Assembly: GCA_030432565.1 (NCBI GenBank)
Contig: JAUIGV010000020.1
Span: 35,141-99,140, forward strand
DNA from: Verrucomicrobiia bacterium
Lineage (GTDB): Bacteria > Verrucomicrobiota > Verrucomicrobiia > Verrucomicrobiales > Akkermansiaceae
Length of the DNA stretch: 64,000 nt
Direction of reading: 5' to 3'
Made by a program: the position numbers and the translations under genes. Below the pieces are notes generated by a model that was given only the letters and a program-made list of their open reading frames with translations, searched no databases and had not been told where the DNA came from. Position 1 is the stretch's first letter. Every line of letters starts with the position of its first letter. Positions 53,163 through 62,940 of this stretch are shown here, piece by piece.

Positions 53163-54407
53163 ATGGATCTCCTCCGCTTTACCACCGCCGGCTCAGTCGA
53201 TGACGGAAAGTCCACTTTGATTGGAAGATTACTCTACGACTCAAAGTCAATTTTCGAAGATCAACTCGAGGCCATCGAGGAATCCTCCCGTAAAAAGGGC
53301 GATGAAAATGTCAATCTGGCCTTGCTCACCGATGGTCTCAAGGCTGAGCGCGAACAGGGGATTACCATTGATGTGGCCTATCGTTATTTCGCCACTCCCA
53401 AGCGAAAATTCATCATTGCGGACACTCCCGGGCATATTCAATACACCCGCAATATGGTGACCGGGGCCTCGACTGCCAATCTCGCCATTATTTTGATCGA
53501 CGCCCGTAAAGGAGTCATTGAGCAAACCAAGCGCCATTCCTTCATCGCGAATTTGTTACGCATCAAGCATGTCGTCGTAGCCGTCAATAAAATGGACCTC
53601 GTGGATTACTCGCAAGAGGTTTACGACGGGATCGTTGCCGACTACCAATCGTTTGCCTCTCGCCTCGATAACCTGGTCGATATCACCCCGATTCCGATCT
53701 CGGCGTTGAATGGTGATAATATTGTTGAGAAGTCGGAGAATATGCCCTGGTTCGAGGGAAGCAGCCTTCTTTATCATCTGGAGAACGTTTATGTGGGCGG
53801 AGATGAAAATCACGTTCAGGCCCGCTTTCCGGTTCAATGGGTCATTCGCCCGCAAAGCGACAAATTTCACGACTTCAGGGGTTTTGCGGGGCGCGTCGCA
53901 GGTGGCGTGTTCCGGCCCGGTGACGAGATCACTGTTCTTCCCTCGGGCTTTGGGACCCGGGTCAAAAAAATATTTCATGACGGCCGTGAGATGGAAGAGG
54001 CTTTCGCGCCCCAGTCGATTACAATGACGCTGGAAGATGAGATTGATATCTCCAGAGGTGATATGTTGGTGAAGGCGAATAATCCACCCGATCAAGGTCA
54101 GAATCTTGAAGCAATGATTTGCTGGTTCTCAAACCAAAATCTAAATCCCCGGGCGAAGTTTATCATTCGTCAAACAACGCGCGAGACCAAGGCAATCGTC
54201 CAAAATGTCAGCTACAAAGTCGATATCAACACTCTGCGCAAGGAGGAGGATGTCGCATCATTTACTCTCAATGAGATCGGACGAATCTCATTGAGAACGG
54301 CGGCTCCACTTTTTTATGATTCCTACAATGACAACCGTCATACCGGATCATTTATTCTCATCGACCCTGGCACCAATGAGACTGTGGCTGCCGGGATGCT
54401 TTTGTAG
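53163..54407 (+). CDS. cysN: Sulfate adenylyltransferase subunit 1 (GTPase)
   Basis: Regulatory GTPase subunit of ATP sulfurylase; GTP hydrolysis drives APS formation by CysD. The 414-residue product has EF-Tu-like motifs: G1 GSVDDGKST (10-18), G3 DTPGH (87-91), G4 NKMD (142-145), and the EREQGITIDVAYRYF switch. No CysC domain is fused; cysC is separate upstream. It is the last gene before the intrinsic terminator at 54504. Confidence 0.96.
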   Translation: MDLLRFTTAGSVDDGKSTLIGRLLYDSKSIFEDQLEAIEESSRKKGDENVNLALLTDGLKAEREQGITIDVAYRYFATPKRKFIIADTPGHIQYTRNMVTGASTANLAIILIDARKGVIEQTKRHSFIANLLRIKHVVVAVNKMDLVDYSQEVYDGIVADYQSFASRLDNLVDITPIPISALNGDNIVEKSENMPWFEGSSLLYHLENVYVGGDENHVQARFPVQWVIRPQSDKFHDFRGFAGRVAGGVFRPGDEITVLPSGFGTRVKKIFHDGREMEEAFAPQSITMTLEDEIDISRGDMLVKANNPPDQGQNLEAMICWFSNQNLNPRAKFIIRQTTRETKAIVQNVSYKVDINTLRKEEDVASFTLNEIGRISLRTAAPLFYDSYNDNRHTGSFILIDPGTNETVAAGMLL

Positions 54408-54503
54408 GGTAGTCTGAGAGCTTGGCTTTTCCAGGCCCCTTCTACTGAGATCGATCCCGAAACGACGATCCCAACCCTACTGTCTTTTCCGTGGTTTAAG
54501 AAT

Positions 54504-54528
54504 CACCGTTGCCAACGGTGGTCTTTTT
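54504..54528 (+). terminator. Intrinsic terminator inside the polysaccharide locus
   Basis: Stem CACCGTT (54504-54510) and AACGGTG (54514-54520) with a GCC loop, followed by GTCTTTTT. It lies about 97 nt after the cysN stop and 28 nt before the flippase start, and no independent start signal is obvious between. It should stop part of the transcripts unless an antiterminator modifies the polymerase. Confidence 0.75.
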
Positions 54529-54555
54529 CCGGGTCATTCGTCAAAAAATACTCCT

Positions 54556-56043
54556 TTGCGCAGACCAAGTAAACAGACTTTCAAGAACTCACTTGTCCCG
54601 GTTCTAACCATTCTCCCCCAGACATTTGGTGCTTTCGTGGTCGCGCCATTGATGTATCTCCAGCTTGGGGCGGATGTCTTTGGTCTCTTCGTGGTTGTGG
54701 GGACATTAATGGGATTTGGCGGATTGCTTACCTTTGGAGCAGGTGATGCCACATTACGACTTGTTGCCAAATATCGGGCTCTCAAGGATAATGACAAACT
54801 TGGAAGAGTCATCCAATGCTCCAGCCTGGTTTTCGTCGTCGCCGGTATCAGCGCCGCCATTATCCTGAAATTGGGCACTGGTTTTTTGATTTCACTCTTT
54901 GACGCGAAAGAGAATAGAGAAGTTGAAGTTTCAACCGTCCTGCCGCTTGCCGGCGTTGGTCTTATTTTTCTTTTGCCGGCCAGTGGCCTGAAAGCTGTCG
55001 TTGACGGATTCGAGCGTTTGGACATCACCGGATGGGTTAATACAATTTTTGCAGCGATCGAAGTTTCTGCCCAATTGGTGCTTCTCTACCTTGGGCACGG
55101 GTTGCTTTCCTTTATCTGGCTCATGGTAGTTGTCAGAGCGATGATGTGCCTGACTCTTGTTGTGTTGGCGAGCCGCATGCTCAAGGGGAGATACAAAATT
55201 ACGCCTTCGTGGGATTACCCTATTTTTAAAGAGGCCATTAATTTTGGAATCTATCTCTGGATGGGGAGTGTCTTCAACCGGATCTGGAATAGTGGTTTGC
55301 CAATCATTGTCGGAGCGATTCTTGGATTACCGGCAGTGGGAGTCTTCGCACTGGCAATGAAGCCGATTTCAGCTCTTGTCATGATCATTGATAAGACCAC
55401 ATCATTTCTTTTTCCCTATCTTACTGGAGTTTTCGAAAAGAAGCAAAGGGATCTGCTTTTTCTGCGATATGAACAAATCACCTACGTGGCGGTAACCACA
55501 GGGGCCTCATTTTGTGGGGTTGTAGTATTTCTTGGGGCTCCCTTGGTGGGATTTTGGCTTAAGGACGAAGCTCCCGAGGCAATCGTGGTCCTAATTCAGA
55601 TTCTGGCTATTAGGTTTGCGGTTCATCCAGCCTCTATGGTCGCCAGCCAATTCATGAGAGCGTCCGAAAAATCAAGGGCGCTATTGCTGATTCAGGTCGT
55701 GTCTTCGATGACTCTCACGTTATCGACGGTCATTGGCGCCTACTTGGGCGGTTTGGTGGGAGTGGCGTTGGCGCAGTTTGCAGTCTTTGGTCTTGTGATG
55801 TTTAATCGGTGTCTGGTCGAGAAACAGCTGTTTGAAAAATTCAGACTCGGGATGCAATTGAAGGTGATTTTAAGTGCAACCGTGCCACCTGCACTCATGT
55901 GGATCTTTGCGATCAGTTCCAATACACTGAAGATTTGGCAGCTTGCCGCAGGTGTCCTCGCTTTTGCAATTTGCGCGTGTCTTCCGCTCCTCTTCCTGAG
56001 GGCCCAGGCAAGTCTTTTGAGAGAAGGAAACCCGGCCACGTAG
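54556..56043 (+). CDS. Wzx-like polysaccharide flippase
   Basis: Product of 495 residues with about 12-14 membrane helices, the polysaccharide-flippase (MATE/MVF clan) layout: an N-terminal LVPVLTILPQTFGAFVVAPLMYLQLGADVFG helix pair and FGAGDATLRLVAKYRAL cytosolic loop. It would move the lipid-linked repeat unit to the periplasmic face. The start is a TTG (54556); the next ATG is too late because it would remove the first helix. It begins right after the intrinsic terminator, so its expression probably depends on read-through. Confidence 0.85.
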   Translation: MRRPSKQTFKNSLVPVLTILPQTFGAFVVAPLMYLQLGADVFGLFVVVGTLMGFGGLLTFGAGDATLRLVAKYRALKDNDKLGRVIQCSSLVFVVAGISAAIILKLGTGFLISLFDAKENREVEVSTVLPLAGVGLIFLLPASGLKAVVDGFERLDITGWVNTIFAAIEVSAQLVLLYLGHGLLSFIWLMVVVRAMMCLTLVVLASRMLKGRYKITPSWDYPIFKEAINFGIYLWMGSVFNRIWNSGLPIIVGAILGLPAVGVFALAMKPISALVMIIDKTTSFLFPYLTGVFEKKQRDLLFLRYEQITYVAVTTGASFCGVVVFLGAPLVGFWLKDEAPEAIVVLIQILAIRFAVHPASMVASQFMRASEKSRALLLIQVVSSMTLTLSTVIGAYLGGLVGVALAQFAVFGLVMFNRCLVEKQLFEKFRLGMQLKVILSATVPPALMWIFAISSNTLKIWQLAAGVLAFAICACLPLLFLRAQASLLREGNPAT

Positions 56044-56142
56044 GCATCGGAGGGGTAGCCCCGTGTGATCCTACGGGCTGAAAGGTCAACGCGAATCAGA
56101 AAAAACCATCATCCCCAAATTTTCCACAATAGTCCCAAAGAA

Positions 56143-57198
56143 ATGAGTAAGCTGAAGACACTTCCAATAAAGGCTCTGGAAAAGGTTTTTGGATACCTTG
56201 GCTTGTCGGTTATCGCAAAACGCGGCGTGGTTGCACTTGGACGGTGTCGTCGAGGAATCCACCAAGGAATTCTCAACTCTTTTACGATGGACGCTTCCCG
56301 TTACGGCAGCTTTGCGATTATGGGTTTGACCCCGCGGCAAATGTCGGACGGCCAGCTCTTATCCCGGCTTTGCATGCTGGCACACGGAATCGAGAAAGGG
56401 TTTTCCTTCAGGGAACGGAAGATACCTTTCTTTGTTGAGAAATTCCCTGTCTTTTTGAACCTGTTCGAGGAGGCGGACCGGCGCGATTTGATCAAGAGCA
56501 GCTTTCAGGGAGACATGTCGGTCAATGGTCTTCGTGCCTACAAGCGGGTTCACACCGATGAACAATTTTTGCAGAGTTATGCTGAACGGGTTGATAAGCT
56601 TCTGGAGCGATATGCGGATTTCCCTGAAAGGGAACCAGCTATCGCGGCTTCCCCGAAGGACTCGCAATTGGATCCGGAAGCATTTAAACTTTTTTTTGAG
56701 TCACGCAGCTCCACCCGTGCCTTTTCGGACCGGGAGGTTCCCCGGAGTGAAGTGGAATGGGCTCTGGAATGTGCCATGAAAACTCCCTCGGTTTGCAATA
56801 GACAACCCTGGCGGGTAAAAAATTTCACTGATCGATCCCAGATTGATGAGGCTTTGTCCTACCAAAATGGAAATCGTGGTTTTGGACATGAAGCCCCCGG
56901 ATTGCTAGTCATCGGATGCGACCTCCGCGCATTTTTTGGGAATACAGAACGGAACGAGGCTTATGTTGATTCCGGCCTGTTTGCGATGTCGGTGATGATG
57001 GCGCTCCATGCCAAGGGAATCTCCTCGTGTTCACTCAACTGGTGCATCCCTCCCGAGATCAACGAAAAATTTCTTAATCATTGCGATTTACCTCCGTGGT
57101 TTGAAGTAGGGATGTTTTTGGCCTACGGATATCCACTCTCTGAGGACCTCGATGTTGCCCGTTCTCCCAGAAAATCCCTTGAGGATCTTTTGCTATGA
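56143..57198 (+). CDS. Nitroreductase-family protein
   Basis: Product of 351 residues from the ATG at 56143. The C-terminal half (about 185-330) is the FMN-binding nitroreductase fold: FESRSSTRAFSD, ALECAMKTPSVCNRQPWRV, and AMSVMMALHAKGISSCSLNW. The N-terminal about 170 residues are an extension found in members located in polysaccharide loci. These are often next to pyruvyltransferase genes, as here (32 nt). Which reduction it performs in polymer synthesis is unknown. Confidence 0.87.
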   Translation: MSKLKTLPIKALEKVFGYLGLSVIAKRGVVALGRCRRGIHQGILNSFTMDASRYGSFAIMGLTPRQMSDGQLLSRLCMLAHGIEKGFSFRERKIPFFVEKFPVFLNLFEEADRRDLIKSSFQGDMSVNGLRAYKRVHTDEQFLQSYAERVDKLLERYADFPEREPAIAASPKDSQLDPEAFKLFFESRSSTRAFSDREVPRSEVEWALECAMKTPSVCNRQPWRVKNFTDRSQIDEALSYQNGNRGFGHEAPGLLVIGCDLRAFFGNTERNEAYVDSGLFAMSVMMALHAKGISSCSLNWCIPPEINEKFLNHCDLPPWFEVGMFLAYGYPLSEDLDVARSPRKSLEDLLL

Positions 57199-57230
57199 GC
57201 GGAGCACGGCAAACCCGAGAGTTGTAATTA

Positions 57231-58421
57231 ATGAAGGTTGGCATTCTGACACATCATTGGCTGCCTAATTTTGGAGCCAACTTGCAAGCATACTGCACAG
57301 TTCGCGCTTTGAAAGATTTGGGCTGTGAGCCCGTGATGATTGACTATCGTCTGGATGCGATCCGCGGGTTTTACAGTCAACGGGTCGATTCGAGGCAGCT
57401 GAAAGAACATGAGAAATTTGTTCAAAAACATCTTTCTCTCGGTCCGGAGGTTCACACAAGTGAAGAGGTGGTTGAGTTTGCCAAAGATGCCGCACTCGAA
57501 GCTGTCGTCAGTGGGAGTGATGCTGTTCTTAGAATTGATCGTTCGAGGCCATCGAGGCCGGACCTGCAGTTTCCGAACCCATTCTGGTTGGATTGGGCCG
57601 GTCAGGTGGGAATCGCCCGATCTGGGTTTCTTGCCGCGAGCTCCATGGGAAGCAATTATTTGGAGTTGCGACGTGGTTTGCGCAATTCAATCGGCGAGAC
57701 GGTCTCTTCGTTGAGGCATTGTACGGTCAGAGATTCCTGGACCCGGGCAATGTTGAGAGTCTGTGGGATTGCTGCTGAGAAAATCGTTTGGTGTCCGGAC
57801 CCAGTCAGCTATCTGTCGGCATTGGATTTGGAAACCCTCCTTCCCTCGATAGAGCTGCCGGACAGACCTTTTGTGTTGGTTAGTCTTTATCCGCAGACGG
57901 CGTCAAAGGAATGGGCGGAGCAATTGCGGAAAGAGCTCAACGCGCGGGGGTTTCTTGCAGTTGGATTTCCACACCCTGATTATCCGGCTTCGGGCCAGTG
58001 TGATCAGGTTGTCGATTTACCTTTGGATCCTCTGGCATGGTTGGCGTGGTTGCGTGCTTGTCACGGCTACGTTGGAGTTCGCTTCCATCCCATTATGCTA
58101 TCTTTGGTTTTTAACAAGCCTTTCGTCGCTCTTGATCATTATGACTTGGGTGTCCCTTTTCGAAATAAAATACTCTCACGGTTTGGGCGTGTGATCGCAC
58201 CATTATCACGCAGGGTGAGTAAAACGTACGACCTTTGTCATCGGGTTGATCTTGAAAAATATGTTCTTCCTGCGAGGCGGATCAAGTTCTTTTCCCCGGC
58301 CAAGGTCGCCGATCTTCTGGTTGAACAACAATCGGGAGAAGGTGCCGATCCACCGTGTAGAAACTGGCACATTGAATTCCAAAAGCAACTCTCCTCGATC
58401 GTCGGGCCTTCCCGCAATTAG
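57231..58421 (+). CDS. Polysaccharide pyruvyltransferase family protein
   Basis: Product of 396 residues of the CsaB/WcaK family, which add pyruvate ketals from phosphoenolpyruvate to sugars. The N-terminal motif THHWLPNFGANLQAY, the CTVRDSWT stretch near 165, and the C-terminal VGVRFHPIMLSLVFNKPFVAL with the key His match the family. It would give the polymer a negatively charged substituent. It is paired with the nitroreductase gene upstream and ends 9 nt before the next glycosyltransferase. Confidence 0.9.
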   Translation: MKVGILTHHWLPNFGANLQAYCTVRALKDLGCEPVMIDYRLDAIRGFYSQRVDSRQLKEHEKFVQKHLSLGPEVHTSEEVVEFAKDAALEAVVSGSDAVLRIDRSRPSRPDLQFPNPFWLDWAGQVGIARSGFLAASSMGSNYLELRRGLRNSIGETVSSLRHCTVRDSWTRAMLRVCGIAAEKIVWCPDPVSYLSALDLETLLPSIELPDRPFVLVSLYPQTASKEWAEQLRKELNARGFLAVGFPHPDYPASGQCDQVVDLPLDPLAWLAWLRACHGYVGVRFHPIMLSLVFNKPFVALDHYDLGVPFRNKILSRFGRVIAPLSRRVSKTYDLCHRVDLEKYVLPARRIKFFSPAKVADLLVEQQSGEGADPPCRNWHIEFQKQLSSIVGPSRN

Positions 58422-58430
58422 GGTCAAGAA

Positions 58431-59336
58431 ATGAAAGCCGCTGAGACAAATTCCCCTTTAAGGCGGTTCCTCCACCTTCGCTATAAGCCAAAACGCGAAA
58501 AGTTTCAGGGGTGTGATCCGTGTCCGGCTTTTGATTACTTCGATTGGGTTCTCTGGGCGCCTGATGCCCGCCTGTTTTTCCGGATGCGGAAGCTAAGGCC
58601 GCGTTATGTGCTTTGCTTGTCCCATCGCCGCAGCCTCTGGGTCCTTAAAGCTCTGCGTTTTCTCCTCAAGGACGTGACTCTGGTGGTAGCCGGGGAAGAT
58701 ACCCACTTGGGAAAGGTAGAGCGCCTGCTAACCCCGGTTTTACCCCGTTGTGATAAAGTCTATTTTGAGAGCAAGGATATCGAACACCATGCCATCAAAT
58801 CTTTTTCCATGGGTTTTATTAGCTATTATCTTAAGCGACTAGGTGAAGAAAAATTAACCGGAATCATGGTCTCTCTTGAGAACGGCCACTTTCAAAAGAC
58901 CGGAGTCCTGGCGGCCTGGGGTGCGATTTGGGGTCAGCTGGATCAAAAGCTTCCCGAGAGAGGCGAGGCGGCGCGTTTTGTGGAGGAATCCCGCTGGCTG
59001 AAGCGAGAGGAGCTGGACCCGGAGGATTACCTTCGCCGTCTTGCGGAGTCCGAATATCTTCTTGCTCCGGCCGGGCAGGGAATTCAGGCGCCAAAGCTTG
59101 CCGAAGCTTGGTTGATGAGAACGATTCCCATTGTGGTTCGCAATCCCTGCTTTGAGGATCTTCAATCCCAAGGATACCCCTTTGTAATGCTCGACCAATG
59201 GTCTGACTTGACCCAAGAGTTGCTCGAGAAGGACAGGGCCAACAGGACCCCGCCTGATTGGAAAGAGATAGAGAAGATGTTAACCACTGATTATTTTGTC
59301 AGGGAAGTCTTGGGTCGGGTGGGTGTAACCCGGTAG
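58431..59336 (+). CDS. Exostosin-like (GT47-type) glycosyltransferase
   Basis: Product of 301 residues. The C-terminal half matches the exostosin domain: YLRRLAESEYLLAPAGQGIQAPKLAEAWLMRTIPIVVRN, followed by the PFVMLDQWSDL loop. The N-terminal half is shorter than in eukaryotic exostosins and more variable. It is expected to transfer one sugar of the repeat unit in the cytosol. The donor cannot be read from sequence. Confidence 0.78.
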   Translation: MKAAETNSPLRRFLHLRYKPKREKFQGCDPCPAFDYFDWVLWAPDARLFFRMRKLRPRYVLCLSHRRSLWVLKALRFLLKDVTLVVAGEDTHLGKVERLLTPVLPRCDKVYFESKDIEHHAIKSFSMGFISYYLKRLGEEKLTGIMVSLENGHFQKTGVLAAWGAIWGQLDQKLPERGEAARFVEESRWLKREELDPEDYLRRLAESEYLLAPAGQGIQAPKLAEAWLMRTIPIVVRNPCFEDLQSQGYPFVMLDQWSDLTQELLEKDRANRTPPDWKEIEKMLTTDYFVREVLGRVGVTR

Positions 59337-59400
59337 GTCTTCGTTCATTCTACTGCCTGTTCGTGTCTTTGGCACTAGCATCAGGATCCACCAAAAAGAA

Positions 59401-60381
59401 ATGCCCAATCAAAATCCTAGTCCAGTTTTCATCCTTTCTCTTCCGAGATCAGGTTCGACTCTCCTCCAGAAGGCCATGGCAACTTGCGGGCAAATTCGGA
59501 CTGTCCCCGAGCCCTGGGTCCTTCTTCCGCTCTACTCGTATGATGAGTCTCTTGCGATGTTCTCTTCCTTTTCCGGAGCTGGGTATCGACAGGCGATTGG
59601 CCAGCTTGAAGAGAGTCTCCCGGGTGGAGAACGTGACTTACTGAAAGCAGCCAATGCTTATGGGAGCTCCATTTACCGCGTATTGGGTGAGGGGCATCGG
59701 TATGTTCTTGATAAGACTCCGCGCTATAATTTGGTTGCGAGGAAAATTTTCCAGACCTTCCCCCGGGCAAAAATCATCATTTTGTGGCGGAATCCACTCG
59801 CGGTGATGGCCTCGATTTCAAGGACCTGGGCAAAAGGGCGATGGACCTTTCCCAGCTATGAAATTGATCTTTATGAGGGGCTGGTTGAGTTAACGAGGGC
59901 CGCGGAAGAGAACAAAGGGCATTTTTTACCAATCCAATATGAGGAATTTGTCCGCGATCCGGAAAGCCACCTTTTGAGAATCCAGAATTATTTGGATTTG
60001 GAGCCGGATTCCTTTGACTTGAATTCGATTGATGGAAAGGCCTTTCAGGGGAAAATGGGAGATCCTACAGGGGCCGATGAATATGGTTCCCGGATTTCTT
60101 CTGCATCTGTGAGCCGTTGGCATGAATCGTTTGGCTCAAAATATCGGCAGACTTTTGGCCGCCAATATCTGGAGTGGTTGGGGCAGGAGCGGCTTTCGAT
60201 AATGGGATACCAAATGGACGATCTCGTCGCTGAACTGGGAGAAATCAAGCCAACCTCGGGTTCCCTTGCCGATTTTGTTAGCATGAAGGCCGGAAGGTTT
60301 AAAACAATCTGCCAGTCCCGTATTTTTCTTTGGTCCCGCAGCCGTTGCAAAAAGCGTTTGAGAGCGCTCCGGCTGGACTAA
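59401..60381 (+). CDS. PAPS-dependent sulfotransferase
   Basis: Product of 326 residues. The 5'-phosphosulfate-binding loop is LPRSGSTLL (14-22), and the 3'-phosphate-binding segment is WRNPLAVMASIS, with Arg130 and Ser138. These define the carbohydrate/protein sulfotransferase family. PAPS would come from CysD, CysN and CysC encoded in the same locus. It most likely adds sulfate esters to a sugar of the repeat unit. No membrane helix is visible, so it acts in the cytosol before export. Confidence 0.9.
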   Translation: MPNQNPSPVFILSLPRSGSTLLQKAMATCGQIRTVPEPWVLLPLYSYDESLAMFSSFSGAGYRQAIGQLEESLPGGERDLLKAANAYGSSIYRVLGEGHRYVLDKTPRYNLVARKIFQTFPRAKIIILWRNPLAVMASISRTWAKGRWTFPSYEIDLYEGLVELTRAAEENKGHFLPIQYEEFVRDPESHLLRIQNYLDLEPDSFDLNSIDGKAFQGKMGDPTGADEYGSRISSASVSRWHESFGSKYRQTFGRQYLEWLGQERLSIMGYQMDDLVAELGEIKPTSGSLADFVSMKAGRFKTICQSRIFLWSRSRCKKRLRALRLD

Positions 60382-60488
60382 AGAATTCTCCATTTAGGAT
60401 TTCCCAGAAATTTAATGAATCCCGGAAAGGATAGATTTAGAGTCTCTCCACAGAATCTTTAGCACGCCAAACCACAAGCAAACATTTT

Positions 60489-62090
60489 ATGAAAAACAAA
60501 GTCGCATTTGCAGCAATGCTGGGAGTGATCCTAATCGGAGCTCTATTTATCGGCTCGACGATTGGACAGGCGAGATTCGTGGAACTTTCGATTTATGGCC
60601 TTGTGATCTTTTTGGCTCTCTACCTTGGCTATCTCTACCAATTCACTTGGCAGATCGTGCTCTTCCTCGTTTGGAGCGGAGTGAATTTGAATTACGGTTT
60701 CAGATTGTCTTCCCAACAGTATGCTGCCGCTATCCTGGTAGTTTACGGGGTCATCATCTTCTTGCTGCGCAGGAATCCCTACCCGACTCCAGCCTTTCTC
60801 AACAAGGTCAACGGCAGGAGTCTGTTCTTTTTTTCCGGTGTTCTCCTCGTCTACGGAGGATTGAGTTTCGCTTTGAATAAGATGGCGCCCTTCGATGGAG
60901 GTTCCTACACCACGATCAATATGTTGAAGGCGTATGCGACGACCTTCGCCCCCGTGTTGGTTCTCTTTCTGGCGCTTCGAATGCCCTACACCTTCCGGGT
61001 TGGCACCAACGTCATTTCCACCATCCTCTGGATTCTCGGCATCGCACTGGTGCTTAATTTTGCAAACGTCGTTTACCTGTTCCGACAAGGTTATGGTGGT
61101 CAATCGATTCTGACCGATGAATCTGCAGATACCGGATTGTTCTACATTCCCATCATCAATGCCACCCTCGGAGTCTTCACAATGCGTTTTCTTGCTCCCA
61201 CCGCCGTGATTTTCGCCTTCGCTTTCCTTTGCCAACCAGGCTGGTACAAACAACAGAAATCCCTTGTGAAACTCCTGGTGCCCTCGGTGTTTGTGCTGGG
61301 GCTACTTGGGTCGGTGGCGAGTGGAGGCCGGGCCGCGGTTTTGCTCTCAATGATGTATGTCTTCATCATTTCAATTCTCTACCGGCGGATTGTTTTGATC
61401 TTTGCAGCGATGTGTCTCGCGTTTCTTGTGATTTTATTTGCGAATCTTTTTTCCAAATTCATTAACGACGACATGCCGATGTTTGTAGCGAGGCCGCTGC
61501 AGTATGTCATGCTGGAGAAAGGAAGCTCGATGGATTCGATCGATAACTCTTCAGATTACCGAAGCACCCTTTATTCCGAGGCACTGAAAGAGTGGAGTGA
61601 TGACTCACGGGTTTTTCTCTTTGGTCGGAGTGTTTATACCCCTCTGGACTACGCAGCGCTCAAGGGAATCGTGGGTGACAAGGAATCGTTCATTATGGTG
61701 AACCTGAATTCGGGGACCTGCCATGCCCTCCTTCCTTCCGTTCTGCTGCAGTATGGAGTTTTTGGGGGTATCCTATACTACTTGGTTTACTTTATGATCT
61801 TTTGGTTTTTTTGGCGGAGTTACCAGGTCGCCAAGCGCGAGGGCTACTCAGACGAATTGCGGATCATTTCGTTCGTCCTCGCGCTTTCAACAGGGCTGGG
61901 CATTATGACGGCGACCCTCGGAGGTTCGTGGTTTGGCGCCTTTCATATTGTGATGATTCTTCTCATTAAGAGTATGGCGGCCAGGGACGAACAGGCCTAC
62001 TTTGCTGCACAAAAGCTTGAAGAGAGAGCTGCTGCTTCCCAAGTCCGCCCAAGGCCCGGATCGATGAGGAGACGTCCGGGATTTGCGTGA
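60489..62090 (+). CDS. Wzy-like O-antigen polymerase
   Basis: Product of 533 residues with about 11-12 membrane helices and one large external loop (about 345-430). The loop contains the family pattern NSSDYRSTLYSEALKEW, VFLFGRSVY, and SGTCHALLPSVLLQYGVFGG, including the conserved His. Wzy proteins join repeat units in the periplasm. The C-terminal tail is basic and disordered. It is 107 nt after the sulfotransferase; its ATG has a weak upstream ribosome-binding site. Confidence 0.85.
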   Translation: MKNKVAFAAMLGVILIGALFIGSTIGQARFVELSIYGLVIFLALYLGYLYQFTWQIVLFLVWSGVNLNYGFRLSSQQYAAAILVVYGVIIFLLRRNPYPTPAFLNKVNGRSLFFFSGVLLVYGGLSFALNKMAPFDGGSYTTINMLKAYATTFAPVLVLFLALRMPYTFRVGTNVISTILWILGIALVLNFANVVYLFRQGYGGQSILTDESADTGLFYIPIINATLGVFTMRFLAPTAVIFAFAFLCQPGWYKQQKSLVKLLVPSVFVLGLLGSVASGGRAAVLLSMMYVFIISILYRRIVLIFAAMCLAFLVILFANLFSKFINDDMPMFVARPLQYVMLEKGSSMDSIDNSSDYRSTLYSEALKEWSDDSRVFLFGRSVYTPLDYAALKGIVGDKESFIMVNLNSGTCHALLPSVLLQYGVFGGILYYLVYFMIFWFFWRSYQVAKREGYSDELRIISFVLALSTGLGIMTATLGGSWFGAFHIVMILLIKSMAARDEQAYFAAQKLEERAAASQVRPRPGSMRRRPGFA

Positions 62091-62118
62091 CCGAACCCTA
62101 TCTGCGGGGAGTGATTCT

Positions 62119-62934
62119 ATGAAACCTCTGATTTCTGTCGTGAGTGCTTCCTGGAACCAGGGGCGCTATCTTGAGGAGTGCCATCAAAGCATCAAGGGAT
62201 GTGAGGAAGGGTTGGTGGAACATATTGTCGTCGATAATTGCTCGGATGACGTCACCCATGAGGTTCTTAAAAAGTATCCGGAAATTATTGCGGTCATTGA
62301 ACCAGACAGGGGCCAGAGTGAAGCCCTGAACAAGGGATTTCGGCGGGCCCGCGGAGAATGGATCTTGTGGTTAAATGTAGATGACTTCCTTTGTCCCGGG
62401 GTGATGGGCAGGTTTGTGGATTTCATTCGTAATCAAGGACAGAATTTTGATTTGGTGTATGGGCATACGGTTTTTGTCGACGCTGAAAGCCGCAAAATCC
62501 GAACTGTCTATCACCCAAGATGGCATTATTGGATGACCAAAATCGGATGCTATGTGGCCCCGTCGACTGGTTCCCTGTTTAGAAGGAATTGGCTTGTTGA
62601 GAACCCATTAAATGAAAACTTTCATATGATAATGGACACCGAATGGATGCTCCGGGTGGGGAAAGGATTACGGGTGAAACGGTTGGGTATGGAAATAGTT
62701 TCATTCCGACTCGCTGACAATAAAACGGCAGATCACATTCAATCTGGGGTCCTGACACCCCAGCACCAAAAAGAAAGGAAGTTTTTGGCCGAAAAATATC
62801 CTTACTACCCTGGCGAAGAACAGTCATCAACAGGTATTGTTAGTCGTTATTTAGTGCCTGGACTTCGCAAGCTAACAAGATGGTGGATCCTTTTTGATAA
62901 ATTTGTAACTCGTTTTTTCTCCAGTCGCAAATAA
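62119..62934 (+). CDS. Family 2 glycosyltransferase
   Basis: Product of 271 residues from the ATG at 62119; a TTG at 62083 would overlap the polymerase gene. GT-A fold motifs are present: SVVSASWNQGRYLEECHQSI, VEHIVVDNCSDD with the nucleotide-binding Asp, ARGEWILWLNVDDFL with the DxD motif (VDD), and TGSLFRRNWL near 160. It transfers one sugar of the repeat unit in the cytosol. It is 6 nt before the next gene. Confidence 0.9.
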   Translation: MKPLISVVSASWNQGRYLEECHQSIKGCEEGLVEHIVVDNCSDDVTHEVLKKYPEIIAVIEPDRGQSEALNKGFRRARGEWILWLNVDDFLCPGVMGRFVDFIRNQGQNFDLVYGHTVFVDAESRKIRTVYHPRWHYWMTKIGCYVAPSTGSLFRRNWLVENPLNENFHMIMDTEWMLRVGKGLRVKRLGMEIVSFRLADNKTADHIQSGVLTPQHQKERKFLAEKYPYYPGEEQSSTGIVSRYLVPGLRKLTRWWILFDKFVTRFFSSRK

Positions 62935-62940
62935 CTTGCT

